In this document: one piece after another, positions 9,148 to 18,218 of the stretch
Layout: each line of letters opens with the position of its first letter
Position numbering within the stretch: the stretch's first letter is position 1
Assembly (NCBI RefSeq): GCF_003096275.1
Contig: NZ_QENQ01000001.1
Location: 791,478 to 855,477, forward strand
Reading direction: 5' to 3'
DNA length: 64,000 nucleotides
Source: Sphingomonas pokkalii
Lineage (GTDB): Bacteria > Pseudomonadota > Alphaproteobacteria > Sphingomonadales > Sphingomonadaceae
Notes under the pieces: generated by a model
Told to the model about the DNA's origin: nothing
The model's database searches: none
The model's input: only the letters and a program-made list of their open reading frames with translations
Made by a program: the position numbers and the translations under genes

Positions 9148-10155
9148 ATGATCGCAGCCGAAATGATGCTGGCCATCGACCCCGATGCGCCGGGCGGCCC
9201 CGAAGTCCTGGTGCCGGTGGCGCGGCCGATCCCTCAGCCGGGGGAGGGGGAGGTGCTGGTCCGAGTCGCAGCCGCCGGTATCAACCGGCCCGAAATCCTG
9301 CAGCGACAGGGCAAATATCCGCCGCCGCAGGGCGCACCTTCCATTCTGGGTATGGAGATCGCGGGCACGGTGGTGGGAGTCGGCGCCCGGGTGAACGAGT
9401 CGCTGCTCGGGCAGCCGGTCTGCGCGTTGATCGCCGGCGGCGCCTATGCCGAATATGCGGTCGCCCCTGCCGGCCAGTGCCTGGCGGTCCCGCCGGCGCT
9501 GACCATGGTGGAAGCCGCAGCCATGCCGGAAACGCTGTTCACGGTCTGGTCGAACCTATTCGAGCGGGCCTGGGCCGGGCCGGGGGAAACGGTGTTGGTC
9601 CATGGCGGCACCAGCGGCATCGGCACGATGGCGATCGCGCTGGCCAAGCTGTTCGACCTGAAGATCATCGTGACGGCGGGATCGGACGCCAAATGCGCGG
9701 CAGCTCGTGCGCTCGGCGCCGATCTGGCGATCAACTACAAGACGCAGGATTTCGTCGAGGAGGTGAAGGCGTTCACCGGCGGCCGCGGTGTCGAAATCGT
9801 GATCGACATGGTCGGCGGCGATTATGTGCCGCGCAACCTGCAATGCCTGGCCGAGGAAGGCCGCCATGTTTCGATCGCGGTGCAGGGCGGGGCTACCGCG
9901 ACCATCCCGCTATGGGATGTGATGCGCCGCCGCCTGACGTTGACCGGATCGACGCTGCGCCCCCGATCGGTGGAATTCAAGTCGCTGGTGGCAGACGAAC
10001 TGCGCCGCACCGTCTGGCCGCTGGTCGCCGAAGGCAAGTTGAAGCCGGTGATCGATCGCACCTATCCCTTCGCCGAAGCCGCGGAGGCGCACCGGCGGAT
10101 GGAGGCCGGGGCGCATGTCGGCAAGATCGTGCTGACGATCTGGGATACGCTGTAA
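9148..10155 (+). CDS. NAD(P)H:quinone oxidoreductase, zeta-crystallin/PIG3 family
   Basis: A 335-residue zinc-independent medium-chain dehydrogenase/reductase. The GroES-like half contains AAGINRPEILQRQGKYPPP and the Rossmann half the nucleotide-binding motif HGGTSGIGTMAIALAK near residue 155, as in the QOR2/TP53I3 branch that reduces quinones with NADPH. No structural-zinc cysteine cluster is present. Its TAA (10153-10155) abuts the stop of the convergent hemerythrin-like gene with no spare base. It is cytoplasmic. Confidence 0.9.
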   Translation: MIAAEMMLAIDPDAPGGPEVLVPVARPIPQPGEGEVLVRVAAAGINRPEILQRQGKYPPPQGAPSILGMEIAGTVVGVGARVNESLLGQPVCALIAGGAYAEYAVAPAGQCLAVPPALTMVEAAAMPETLFTVWSNLFERAWAGPGETVLVHGGTSGIGTMAIALAKLFDLKIIVTAGSDAKCAAARALGADLAINYKTQDFVEEVKAFTGGRGVEIVIDMVGGDYVPRNLQCLAEEGRHVSIAVQGGATATIPLWDVMRRRLTLTGSTLRPRSVEFKSLVADELRRTVWPLVAEGKLKPVIDRTYPFAEAAEAHRRMEAGAHVGKIVLTIWDTL

Positions 10156-10581
10156 TCAGGCGGCCTCGCGGCGCATCGCCAGCGCTTCCATCGCCATCGG
10201 CAGCAATACCTGTTCCTGGTAGGCGTTCCGCCGTTCGAGCATCCGCAGCAACTGGCGCACCGCGCGACGATAGCGCGGCGCATCGGCGCGGATAGCCTCG
10301 GCTGGCCAGGCGGCGAAATGTTCGGCCACCAGCTCGCGGCGGGCAAGATCCTGTTCGGTGGCGCGCCGCGCCATCGCATGATGCGCGCAATCGTCGCTTT
10401 CGCGCAGCGGCGCGAGCAGCACGGCATCGGTCGTCGCATGGTGGCTGCGCATTGCCGCCATGAAGCGCTCGCGCGCGGCGGCAAATTCGCTGGAACTGCT
10501 CTGGCGATCGACAAGGGCGGCCATCGCGCGGGCCGCGTCCAGCGATTCACGGGTGCAGACGTCGAGGGACTGGAGGGACAT
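10156..10581 (-). CDS. Hemerythrin-like (HHE) domain protein, divergent
   Basis: A 141-residue all-helical protein. MRSHHATTDAVLLAPL, CAHHAMA and EQVLLPM are spaced as in the four-helix HHE cation-binding domain, which binds a di-iron centre. The last motif reads RRNAYQEQVLLP, so the usual His before Glu is not where expected and iron binding is uncertain. ATG 10581 is preceded by AGGAGAAAGGA. It ends against the quinone oxidoreductase gene without any gap. An oxygen or redox sensing role is family knowledge only; a plain helical protein of unknown role is the alternative. Confidence 0.55.
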   Translation of the reverse strand: MSLQSLDVCTRESLDAARAMAALVDRQSSSSEFAAARERFMAAMRSHHATTDAVLLAPLRESDDCAHHAMARRATEQDLARRELVAEHFAAWPAEAIRADAPRYRRAVRQLLRMLERRNAYQEQVLLPMAMEALAMRREAA

Positions 10582-10724
10582 CAGGATCCTTTCTCCTCTC
10601 AATTCTAGAGGGATCGCCGCGGCCTGCGAACATTTCTTGAAAGAAACAAAGGGGCCCCTGGAACCGATTTCGCTTCGCTTGTTTTTCCCGCCGCCCTAGG
10701 ATGGGCCCGGATCGGGAGGGAGCT

Positions 10725-11345
10725 TTGTTCGACGTCATTTTCGCGCCCGGGAGCGTCGCATTCGTCTCGGCGCTCGTGCTGATGCTGTTTATCGGGGCGG
10801 TGCAGCTGCTCGGGCTCGGCGGGGACTGGGCGGAACTCGATTCCGATATCGATGGCGACGCTTCGATCGATATGCTCGGGTGGCTGGGGTTCGGGCAGGT
10901 GCCGCTGCTGATCCTGCTTGTCGTGTTCCTCAGCATCTTCGGGGTGCTTGGCCTCTGCGTGCAGCAGGCGGCGCATGACTGGCGCGGCGCTGCGCTTGGC
11001 GGCTGGATCGCGGTGCCCGCAGTGGCGCTCGCATCCCTGCCGCTGACGGGGCTTGCCGTCCGCGGGATTGCCCGGCTGCTGCCCCGCGATCTTACCACCG
11101 CCGTGCCGATCGAAAGCCTGATCGGCACCACCGCCCGCATCGTCATCGGCCGCGCGGCGCCCGGCTCTCCCGCGCGGGCGCAGGCGCACGATGCCTATGG
11201 GCAGGTCCATTACGTCATGGTCGAGCCCGACAGCCCCGGCCAGAGTTTCGAGCAGGGCGAGGCCGTCCTGCTGATCCGGCGCGAGGGCGAGACCTTCCGT
11301 GCCATTTCCTGGGGCGACCATCGTCTGCCCCGCCTCGAGGACTGA
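10725..11345 (+). CDS. yqiJ: YqiJ-like membrane protein with OB fold (NfeD-related)
   Basis: A 206-residue protein with three hydrophobic helices in its first half, one of them LVLMLFIGAVQLLGL, separated by an acidic loop (DSDIDGDASID). A C-terminal OB-fold segment of about 60 residues follows (IGTTARIVIGRAAPG onward). This is the YqiJ arrangement, an NfeD-like partner of flotillins. TTG 10725 is taken as start because GGGAGGGA lies just ahead of it; ATG 10701 lacks a ribosome site. The flotillin gene follows after 39 bases, so the two form a membrane-microdomain operon. Confidence 0.82.
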   Translation: MFDVIFAPGSVAFVSALVLMLFIGAVQLLGLGGDWAELDSDIDGDASIDMLGWLGFGQVPLLILLVVFLSIFGVLGLCVQQAAHDWRGAALGGWIAVPAVALASLPLTGLAVRGIARLLPRDLTTAVPIESLIGTTARIVIGRAAPGSPARAQAHDAYGQVHYVMVEPDSPGQSFEQGEAVLLIRREGETFRAISWGDHRLPRLED

Positions 11346-11384
11346 GAAATCATGCAGTCACTTGTTCCCCAAGGAGCTTCTTCG

Positions 11385-13040
11385 ATGTTGCCCTATGTCG
11401 CCTATGCGGGCGCGGCGCTGCTGGCGTTGATCGTCATCGGCATCATCTTCGCCAAGCTGTACAAGCGCGCGTCCAAGGAAGTCGGCTTCGTGCGCACCGG
11501 CGCCGGTGGCGAAAAGGTCGTCATCAATGGCGGCGCGCTGGTGTTGCCGGTGTTTCATGAAACCATGCCGGTGAACCTTAACACCGTGCGGCTGGCGGTG
11601 GAGCGCAAGAATTCGGACGCGTTGATCACGCTCGATCGGTTGCGCATCGACGTGAAGGCCGAATTCTATGTGCGGGTAAAGCCTGACGCCCAGTCGATCG
11701 CGATCGCCGCGCAGACGCTTGGCATGCGGACGATGAACCCGGATCTGCTGAAGGAACTGGTGGAGGGCAAGTTCGTCGACGCGCTGCGCTCCGTTGCGGC
11801 CGGTATGACGATGGCGCAGCTGCACGAACAGCGCAGCGACTTCGTGCAGAAGGTGCAGCAGGTCAGCTCCGCCGATCTGGCGATGAACGGGCTGGAGCTG
11901 GAAAGCGTCTCGCTGACCGGCCTCGATCAGACCTCGATCGAGCATTTCAACGCCAACAACGCGTTTGACGCCGAGGGCCTGACCAAGCTGACCGAGCAGA
12001 TCGAACTGCGCAAAAAGGCGCGTAACGATATCGAGCAGGATACGCGGGTGCAGATCGAGACCAAGAATCTGGAGGCGCAGCGGCAGTCCTTCCTGATCGG
12101 CCGGGACACCGAATTCGCCCGGCTGGAGCAGGAGCGCGAGCTGGAGGTGCGCCGCGCCGAGCAGGCATCCGAGGTCGCCCGCGAGCAGGCGGCGCGCCAG
12201 CGCGAGGCCGAACAGGCGCGGATCGAGGCAAAGCGCCAGATCGACGCCCAGCAGATCGAGGCCGACCGCGCGATCCAGGAAGCGAAGATCGCGCAGGCGC
12301 AGGCGCTCGAACTCGCCCGGCAGGAACAGCAGATCGCGGTGCAGAACAAGAGCCGCGAGGAAAGCCAGGCAAGGGCGGTGGCGGACAAGGCCCGTGCCGA
12401 AGCCGTGGTGGCGGAGGAAGGCGTGCGCACCGCCCGCGAGGCCGAGGTTGCCGAGCGTACCAAGCGTATCGAACTGATCGACGCATCCCGCGAGGCGGAG
12501 CGCGCCGCGATCGCGATCAAGGTGCAGGCGGAGGCGGAGAAGGCCGCTGCCGCCGATCGCGCCGAAGCGGCGCGACTGGCCGCCGAGGGCGAGGCGGAGG
12601 CCGCCAAGCTGAAGGCCGAGGCCGACCGCGTCCGCTTCGAGGTGGAAGCGGCGGGCCAGCGGGCGGTGAACGAGGCGGCCAACCTGCTTTCGTCCGACCA
12701 GGTCTCGCTGCAGACCAAGCTGGCGCTGCTCAACGTGCTGCCCGATCTGGTGCGCGAAGCGGCTAAGCCGCTGGAGGCGATCGATTCGATCAAGATCGTG
12801 CAGCTCGATGGCCTGAATGGGCGCGGTGGCGGAACGGTGGCCGGCACCGGCGGCGAGGGCGAGGGCGATCGCAACCTTGCCAACTCGGCGGTTGCAGCGG
12901 CGCTGCGCTATCGGGCGCAGGCACCGGTGATCGACGGGCTGATGCGCGAGCTCGGCTTTGACGGCAGCTCGCTCGACACGCTGGTAGCGGGCGCCACTGC
13001 GCAGGTGGGCGCACCGGCCGCCGCGCCGGCCAGCGAATAG
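11385..13040 (+). CDS. yqiK: Flotillin family protein YqiK
   Basis: A 551-residue SPFH/flotillin protein. One N-terminal membrane helix (about residues 5-25) is followed by the SPFH domain (about 40-190) and a long Ala/Glu/Arg-rich coiled coil (about 200-440) of the type that oligomerises flotillins. The tail is Gly/Ala rich. Flotillins organise ordered membrane patches and act with NfeD-like partners, here the preceding yqiJ. ATG 11385 has AAGGAG eight bases upstream; ATG 11352 is a weaker alternative. A 13-bp hairpin follows the stop. Confidence 0.88.
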   Translation: MLPYVAYAGAALLALIVIGIIFAKLYKRASKEVGFVRTGAGGEKVVINGGALVLPVFHETMPVNLNTVRLAVERKNSDALITLDRLRIDVKAEFYVRVKPDAQSIAIAAQTLGMRTMNPDLLKELVEGKFVDALRSVAAGMTMAQLHEQRSDFVQKVQQVSSADLAMNGLELESVSLTGLDQTSIEHFNANNAFDAEGLTKLTEQIELRKKARNDIEQDTRVQIETKNLEAQRQSFLIGRDTEFARLEQERELEVRRAEQASEVAREQAARQREAEQARIEAKRQIDAQQIEADRAIQEAKIAQAQALELARQEQQIAVQNKSREESQARAVADKARAEAVVAEEGVRTAREAEVAERTKRIELIDASREAERAAIAIKVQAEAEKAAAADRAEAARLAAEGEAEAAKLKAEADRVRFEVEAAGQRAVNEAANLLSSDQVSLQTKLALLNVLPDLVREAAKPLEAIDSIKIVQLDGLNGRGGGTVAGTGGEGEGDRNLANSAVAAALRYRAQAPVIDGLMRELGFDGSSLDTLVAGATAQVGAPAAAPASE

Positions 13041-13045
13041 GTGCG

Positions 13046-13078
13046 CGGGGTTGCGTCGTTGCGCGCGACGCAACCCCG
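13046..13078 (+). terminator. Strong hairpin after yqiK, no U-tract
   Basis: A perfect 13-bp stem (13046-13058 with 13066-13078, arms CGGGGTTGCGTCG) has a 7-base loop, just past the yqiK stop. No T run follows, so it may protect the mRNA end or pause polymerase instead of acting as a classical terminator. Confidence 0.5.
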
Positions 13079-13183
13079 TGCCGCCTGTGTGACAGACGTA
13101 TGAAATCCGAACGATTCGAAATGTAACAATGCCACGGCATAGGCGAATCCCGGGTAAGCACAGCGATCCACGGGAAGTTGGCA

Positions 13184-14062
13184 ATGGCCGCGATCACCAG
13201 GCTTTCGTTCGATGTCGCCGGTCTGGCGGACTTTCACGCATCGACTCCGACGATACCGGAGCGGGCGATCACCAGTCGCCGCAAGTATCGGGCGGTGTGG
13301 ATATCCGACGTCCACCTCGGCACGCGCGGTTGCAATGCCGAGATGCTGATCGATTTTCTCGACCATGTCGACAGCGAGAAGATGTATCTTGTCGGCGATA
13401 TCATCGACGGCTGGGCGATGAAGAAGCGCTTCTACTGGCCGGCGACGCACAATGACATCGTATGGCGGGTGCTGAAGCGGGCGAAGCGCGGTACCGAGAT
13501 CGTCTATATTCCCGGCAATCATGACGAGATGTTCCGCCAGTTCACCGGGCTCGATTTCGGCGGGGTGAAGATCAAGCGCCAGGCGATCCACACTACCGCC
13601 GATGGCCGCCGCCTGCTGGTGCTGCACGGCGACGAATTCGACGCGATCACGCTCTCGCACCGCTGGCTCGCGCACCTTGGCGACGCTGCCTACGAAATGA
13701 TGATGACGCTCAACCGCTGGCTGAACCGGGTGCGGCGCTGGATGGGGCTGCCCTATTGGTCGCTTAGCAAATATGCCAAGCAGAAAGTGAAAAACGCTGT
13801 GTCCTTCATTTCCAAGTTCGAGGAAATCGTGGCGCGGGAGGCAGGTGCGCGCGGCGTTGACGGCGTGATCGCCGGGCATATCCACAAAGCGGAGATCCGC
13901 GCGATCGACGGTATTGCCTATTATAACGACGGCGACTGGGTAGAGGGTTGCACCGCGCTGGTGGAGCATTACGACGGGTCCATGGAAATTCTCCACTGGG
14001 CCGAAGAAATGGCAGCGCGCGAGTCGCAGCCAGAGTCCGAGGTCAGACTGGCGGCGGCGTGA
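13184..14062 (+). CDS. UDP-2,3-diacylglucosamine diphosphatase-like metallophosphoesterase
   Basis: A 292-residue calcineurin-like phosphoesterase of the LpxH branch. Metal-binding motifs occur in order: SDVHLG near residue 45, GDIIDG near 70, GNHDE near 115, LHGDEFD near 150 and GHIHKAEI near 230. LpxH cleaves UDP-diacylglucosamine to lipid X in lipid A synthesis; this longer sphingomonad type may act on another lipid-linked diphosphate. ATG 13184 has GGAAG six bases upstream. The glycosyltransferase start overlaps its stop (GTGA), so the two are translationally coupled, which suggests a shared glycolipid pathway. Confidence 0.82.
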   Translation: MAAITRLSFDVAGLADFHASTPTIPERAITSRRKYRAVWISDVHLGTRGCNAEMLIDFLDHVDSEKMYLVGDIIDGWAMKKRFYWPATHNDIVWRVLKRAKRGTEIVYIPGNHDEMFRQFTGLDFGGVKIKRQAIHTTADGRRLLVLHGDEFDAITLSHRWLAHLGDAAYEMMMTLNRWLNRVRRWMGLPYWSLSKYAKQKVKNAVSFISKFEEIVAREAGARGVDGVIAGHIHKAEIRAIDGIAYYNDGDWVEGCTALVEHYDGSMEILHWAEEMAARESQPESEVRLAAA

Positions 14063-15108
14063 CGGCAGCGGCGAGGACCGAAGCCGTGCGTATCGCAATC
14101 GTAACCGATGCCTGGGAGCCCCAGGTAAACGGCGTCGTCCGCACGCTCCAATCGGTGCGTCGGGTGCTGGAAAGCCAGGGCCATCAGGTGATGGTGGTAT
14201 CGCCCGACCGATTCTATTCCCTGCCGTGCCCCACCTATCCCGAGATCCGGCTGGCGATCACCAGCGTGGCGAGCGTGGGCGCGATGCTGGAGGCGTTCGC
14301 TCCGAACGCGATCCACCTCGCCACCGAGGGGCCGCTCTGCGTCGCCGCGCGGCGCTGGTGCCTGCGGCAGAAGCGGCCGTTCACCACCGCCTATCACACC
14401 CAGTTCCCCGATTATGTCTCGGCCCGCTCGGGCGTGCCGGCGGAGTGGATCTGGCGCTATATCCGCTGGTTCCACGCACCCAGCGCGACCATCCTCGCCT
14501 CCACCGCGTCGATTCGCCAGTCGCTGGTCGATCACGGGCTGAGCCAGGTCCGGCACTGGGGGCGCGGCGTCGATCTCGCCCATTTCCACCCCGGCCTGCC
14601 GCCGCATCCGCGGATGACGGCGCTGGCCGGGCCGGTGATGCTCTATGTCGGCCGGGTTGCGGTGGAGAAGAATCTGGAGGCGTTCCTCAAGATCGCGCGG
14701 CCCGGCACCAAGGTGGTGGTGGGCGATGGCCCGGCACGGGCGATGCTGGAGGCGCGCTATCCGGATGCATTGTTCTTGGGGGCGCAGTTCGGCGCCGATC
14801 TCGCCGCCGCCTATGCCGGTGCCGATGTATTCGTGTTCCCCAGTCGTACCGACACGTTCGGCCTGGTGATGATCGAGGCGCTGGCGTGCGGCACGCCGGT
14901 CGCCGCCTATCCGGTGACGGGGCCGGTTGATGTGCTCACCCCGGAGACGGGCGTGATGGACGAGGATCTCGCCGTCGCCATCGATCGGGCGCTCACCCTC
15001 GACCGGGCCGCCTGCGCCGCCTATGGCCGCAGCTTCACCTGGGAAGCCAGCGCCCATCAGTTCCTGAACGCGCTGGTGCCGATCGATGGGGAAAAGGCTG
15101 CGGCCTGA
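14059..15108 (+). CDS. GT4-family glycosyltransferase (GT-B fold, alpha-mannosyltransferase-like)
   Basis: A 349-residue retaining glycosyltransferase. The N-terminal domain opens VRIAIVTDAWEPQVNGVVRT, the sugar-lipid transferase signature of MgtA/SqdX-like enzymes. The C-terminal domain has YVGRVAVEKNLEAFL and the nucleotide-sugar motif FVFPSRTDTFGLVMIEALACG with the paired Glu residues. GTG 14059 overlaps the upstream stop by four bases; a GTG at 14086 is possible. It is coupled to an LpxH-like phosphatase, so it probably glycosylates a membrane lipid at the cytoplasmic face. The sugar donor is not known. Confidence 0.85.
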   Translation: MTAAARTEAVRIAIVTDAWEPQVNGVVRTLQSVRRVLESQGHQVMVVSPDRFYSLPCPTYPEIRLAITSVASVGAMLEAFAPNAIHLATEGPLCVAARRWCLRQKRPFTTAYHTQFPDYVSARSGVPAEWIWRYIRWFHAPSATILASTASIRQSLVDHGLSQVRHWGRGVDLAHFHPGLPPHPRMTALAGPVMLYVGRVAVEKNLEAFLKIARPGTKVVVGDGPARAMLEARYPDALFLGAQFGADLAAAYAGADVFVFPSRTDTFGLVMIEALACGTPVAAYPVTGPVDVLTPETGVMDEDLAVAIDRALTLDRAACAAYGRSFTWEASAHQFLNALVPIDGEKAAA

Positions 15109-15172
15109 AAATCGTCGAATCGTGGAAATGCTTGCCCCGGCGGGCAACCTTGCCTACATCAGGACGCAATGT

Positions 15173-15203
15173 GGCCGCCCGTGATGGGCGGCCCTTATTG
15201 TTT
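15173..15203 (+). terminator. Terminator-like hairpin in the trcR leader
   Basis: GGCCGCCC (15173-15180) pairs perfectly with GGGCGGCC (15186-15193) over a 5-base loop, followed by CTTATTGTTT. A smaller hairpin (TTGCCC 15132-15137 with GGGCAA 15142-15147) lies upstream. It could end transcription of the glycosyltransferase gene or attenuate trcR. Confidence 0.5.
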
Positions 15204-15223
15204 CAAGTTCCGGAGATTTGACC

Positions 15224-15889
15224 GTGGCCCAGCCGCTGATGCCGCACGCGACCGCTTCCTGGCTGGTCGACAACACGTCGCTGTCGTTCGAGCAGATCGC
15301 CGAGTTCTGCGGGCTCCACATCCTCGAAGTGCAGGCGATTGCCGACGATACTGCCGCCACCAAGCTCACCGGCCGCGATCCGGTTCGTGCGCATGAGCTG
15401 ACGATGGAGGAGATCGAGAAGGGGCAGCGCGATCCCAACTATGTGATGAAGATGCAGAAGGGCCCCGAGCAGGTCCGCCGCACCAAGGGGCCGCGCTACA
15501 CGCCGGTTTCCAAGCGGCAGGACAAGCCCGACGGCATCGCCTGGATCCTGCGCAACCACCCCGAGGTTTCGGACGGCGCGATCAGCAAGCTGATCGGCAC
15601 CACCCGCACCACCATCGCCGCGATCCGCGATCGCACCCACTGGAATATCGGCAACATCGTGCCGAAGGATCCGGTGACGCTCGGCCTGTGCTCGCAGCGC
15701 GAGCTGGACGCGCTGGTATCGAAGGCCGCCAAGGCCGCCGGCATCGAAGCGCCGACCGATACCCGCCTGGAAGGCGACCGCGAGGCGCTGATCGAACAGC
15801 TCCGCGCCGAGCGCTATGCCGCGACGCATACGCCCGAGGCCTATGAAGCGCCGATCGAGCGCACTGCCGAGAATCTCTTCAAGCGTTGA
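15224..15889 (+). CDS. trcR: DUF1013 / TrcR cell-cycle transcriptional regulator
   Basis: A 221-residue protein matching DUF1013, named TrcR from Rhodobacter/Caulobacter work on CtrA-linked cell-cycle control. The N terminus MAQPLMPHATASWLVDNTSL is characteristic, followed by EQIAEFCGLH and a second helix-turn-helix stretch, DGAISKLIGTTRTTIAAIRD near residue 125. GTG 15224 is chosen because CGGAG lies eight bases upstream and the family begins there; TTG 15218 is too close to it. It is single, with hairpins on both sides. The DUF1013 assignment is secure; the regulatory role is family knowledge. Confidence 0.88.
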   Translation: MAQPLMPHATASWLVDNTSLSFEQIAEFCGLHILEVQAIADDTAATKLTGRDPVRAHELTMEEIEKGQRDPNYVMKMQKGPEQVRRTKGPRYTPVSKRQDKPDGIAWILRNHPEVSDGAISKLIGTTRTTIAAIRDRTHWNIGNIVPKDPVTLGLCSQRELDALVSKAAKAAGIEAPTDTRLEGDREALIEQLRAERYAATHTPEAYEAPIERTAENLFKR

Positions 15890-15896
15890 TCTTCGC

Positions 15897-15931
15897 GCAG
15901 GGGCCGGCCCGCCATCGGTGCCGGCCCCTGC
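15897..15931 (+). terminator. Strong GC hairpin after trcR, no U-tract
   Basis: A perfect 12-bp stem (GCAGGGGCCGGC 15897-15908 with its complement 15920-15931) spans an 11-base loop, eight bases past the trcR stop. No T run follows. Confidence 0.5.
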
Positions 15932-16070
15932 GGCCATGGTTCCCGGCGCGCGGCCTTTCGGCCCGCTGGAGCGACCCTTCCCCGATCCTTGCCCTCGAAC
16001 GCCTCGCGCCGCGCTTGAGCGGGCGCGGTCCTGTGCCTAAGGTCCCGCGCATCCTGAAGGAGCTTCCTTG

Positions 16071-18218
16071 ATGCGCCGTGCATTGATCGTGCCGTTACTG
16101 CTCGCCACCGCCGCTCCCATCCAAGCCCAGACCCCGCCGGAGACCAACGCGCCGATGACCAAGATCCGTTATCCCGACACCCGCCGTGTGGACGTGGTCG
16201 ACGAACAGTTCGGGGTGCAGGTCGCCGATCCCTATCGTTGGCTGGAAAACGACGTTCGCAACGATCCCGAGGTCGCCGCCTGGGTGGCAGCCGAGAACAA
16301 GGTGACGGACGCCTATCTGGCGACGCTGCCCGGCCGCGACGTGCTGAAGGCACGAATCAAGCAGCTGTTCGATTACGAGCGTTTCGGCCTGCCCGAGCAC
16401 AAGGGGGGGCGCTATTTCTATGCGCACAATAGCGGCCTGCAGAATCAGGCGGTGCTGTTCGTGCGCGACGGCCTAGACGGCACGGGCCGGGTGCTGATCG
16501 ATCCCAATGGCTGGTCGAAGGACGGCGCGACCGCGCTCGCCGAATGGCTGCCCAGCGAGGACGGCAAGCTGCTGGCCTATTCGATCCAGGACGGCGGCAC
16601 CGACTGGCGGACGGTCAAGGTGCTCGACGTCGCGACCGGCAAGGAAACCGGCGACACGGTCAACTGGGCGAAATACACCATGGGCCTGTCCTGGGCGAAG
16701 GATGGCAGCGGCTTCTTCTACTCGCGCTATCCCGAGCCGCCGGCCGACGCCAAGTTCCAGGCGCTGACCGAGAACCACAAGGTCTATTTCCACAAGCTCG
16801 GCACGCAGCAGAGCGCCGATCGGCTAGTCTATGATACGCCGGCGGCCCCGAAGCAGAGCCATTATGCCGGCATCACCGACGATGGCCGCTATCTGGTGAT
16901 CTCGACCAGCGAAGGCACCGACAACAAGAATCTCGTCCACATCGTCGATCTCACCGATCCGGCGTGGAAGGCGAAGACGGTGATCGGTACGCTGGCCAAT
17001 GAATGGTCGGCGATCGGCAATGTCGGCACCAAATTCTGGTTCACCACCGATGCCGGCGCGCCCCGCCAGCGCATCGTGACGATCGATCTGGCCGACCCTG
17101 CGCTGACGCCGCACGAAGTGGTGCCGGAGCAGAAGGAGACGCTGGCCGGCGCCACGATCGTCGGCGAACGGCTGATCCTGAACTATATGGTGGATGCGGC
17201 AACCGAAGTACGGCGCTATACGCTCGACGGCGCGGCGGACGGCACCGTCGCGCTGCCCGGGATCGGCACCGCCAGCGGCTTTGGCGGCGATCCGCACAAG
17301 GGCGAAACCTTCTTCGCCTTTACCAGCTTCAACTATCCGACGACGATCTTCCGCTACGACGTGGCGACCGGCAAGGCGACGCCCTGGGCGACCCCGAAGG
17401 TGGCGTTCAAGCCGGAGGATTACGCCGTCGAGCAGCGCTTCTATGCCTCGAAGGACGGCACCCGCGTGCCGATGTTCATCGTGCGCAAGAAGAGCGTCAC
17501 CGGCCCGGCGCCGACCATCCTCTATGGCTATGGCGGGTTCAACATCCCGATCACCCCGGGCTTCTCCGCCGGACGGCTGGCCTGGCTGGAGCAGGGCGGC
17601 GTGTTCGTGGTGGCGAACATCCGCGGCGGCGGCGAATATGGCAAGGCGTGGCACGATGGCGGCCGGCTGGCGAACAAGCAGAACGGCTTTGACGACTTCA
17701 TCGCTGCGGGCGAGACGCTGATCGCGCAGGGCGTGACCGGCAAGGGACAACTGGCGATCCAGGGCGGATCCAATGGCGGCCTGCTGGTCGGGGCCGTCAC
17801 CAACCAGCGGCCGGATCTGTTCGCGGCGGCGCTGCCCGCCGTGGGCGTGATGGATATGACCAGATTCGACCGGTTCACCGCCGGCCGCTACTGGGTGGAT
17901 GATTTTGGCTATCCTTCGAAGGAAGCCGATTTCAAGCGCCTCTACAGCTATTCGCCCTATCACAATGTGAGGAGCGGGGTGGCCTATCCGGCGATCCTGG
18001 TGAGCACGGCCGATACCGATGACCGCGTGGTCCCCGGCCACAGCTTCAAATATACCGCAGCGCTGCAACATGCCGATATCGGTGACAAACCCCACCTGAT
18101 CCGCATCGAGACGCGGGCAGGCCATGGATCGGGCAAGCCGACCGACAAGGTGATCGAGGAAACCGCCGACCTGTGGGCCTTCGCCGCAGCATGGACGGGG
18201 CTGCCGATCAGGCCGTGA
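16071..18218 (+). CDS. Prolyl oligopeptidase family serine peptidase (S9A), secreted
   Basis: A 715-residue enzyme with a signal peptide (about residues 1-20, ending PIQAQ), a seven-bladed propeller (about 90-440) and an alpha/beta-hydrolase domain. The catalytic triad is visible: Ser in GGSNGG, Asp in DTDDRV and His in RAGHGSG. It should cleave proline-containing oligopeptides in the periplasm. ATG 16071 follows GAAGGAGC at proper spacing. Its stop overlaps the end of the convergent HEPN-like gene by 11 bases. Exact cleavage preference is not visible. Confidence 0.93.
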   Translation: MRRALIVPLLLATAAPIQAQTPPETNAPMTKIRYPDTRRVDVVDEQFGVQVADPYRWLENDVRNDPEVAAWVAAENKVTDAYLATLPGRDVLKARIKQLFDYERFGLPEHKGGRYFYAHNSGLQNQAVLFVRDGLDGTGRVLIDPNGWSKDGATALAEWLPSEDGKLLAYSIQDGGTDWRTVKVLDVATGKETGDTVNWAKYTMGLSWAKDGSGFFYSRYPEPPADAKFQALTENHKVYFHKLGTQQSADRLVYDTPAAPKQSHYAGITDDGRYLVISTSEGTDNKNLVHIVDLTDPAWKAKTVIGTLANEWSAIGNVGTKFWFTTDAGAPRQRIVTIDLADPALTPHEVVPEQKETLAGATIVGERLILNYMVDAATEVRRYTLDGAADGTVALPGIGTASGFGGDPHKGETFFAFTSFNYPTTIFRYDVATGKATPWATPKVAFKPEDYAVEQRFYASKDGTRVPMFIVRKKSVTGPAPTILYGYGGFNIPITPGFSAGRLAWLEQGGVFVVANIRGGGEYGKAWHDGGRLANKQNGFDDFIAAGETLIAQGVTGKGQLAIQGGSNGGLLVGAVTNQRPDLFAAALPAVGVMDMTRFDRFTAGRYWVDDFGYPSKEADFKRLYSYSPYHNVRSGVAYPAILVSTADTDDRVVPGHSFKYTAALQHADIGDKPHLIRIETRAGHGSGKPTDKVIEETADLWAFAAAWTGLPIRP

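Noticed and set aside
13948..14058. An N-terminal extension of the GT4 glycosyltransferase from 13948
   Set aside because: It lies inside the preceding phosphatase gene and reads as arginine-rich shadow; GTG 14059 with a 4-base overlap is the normal coupling arrangement.
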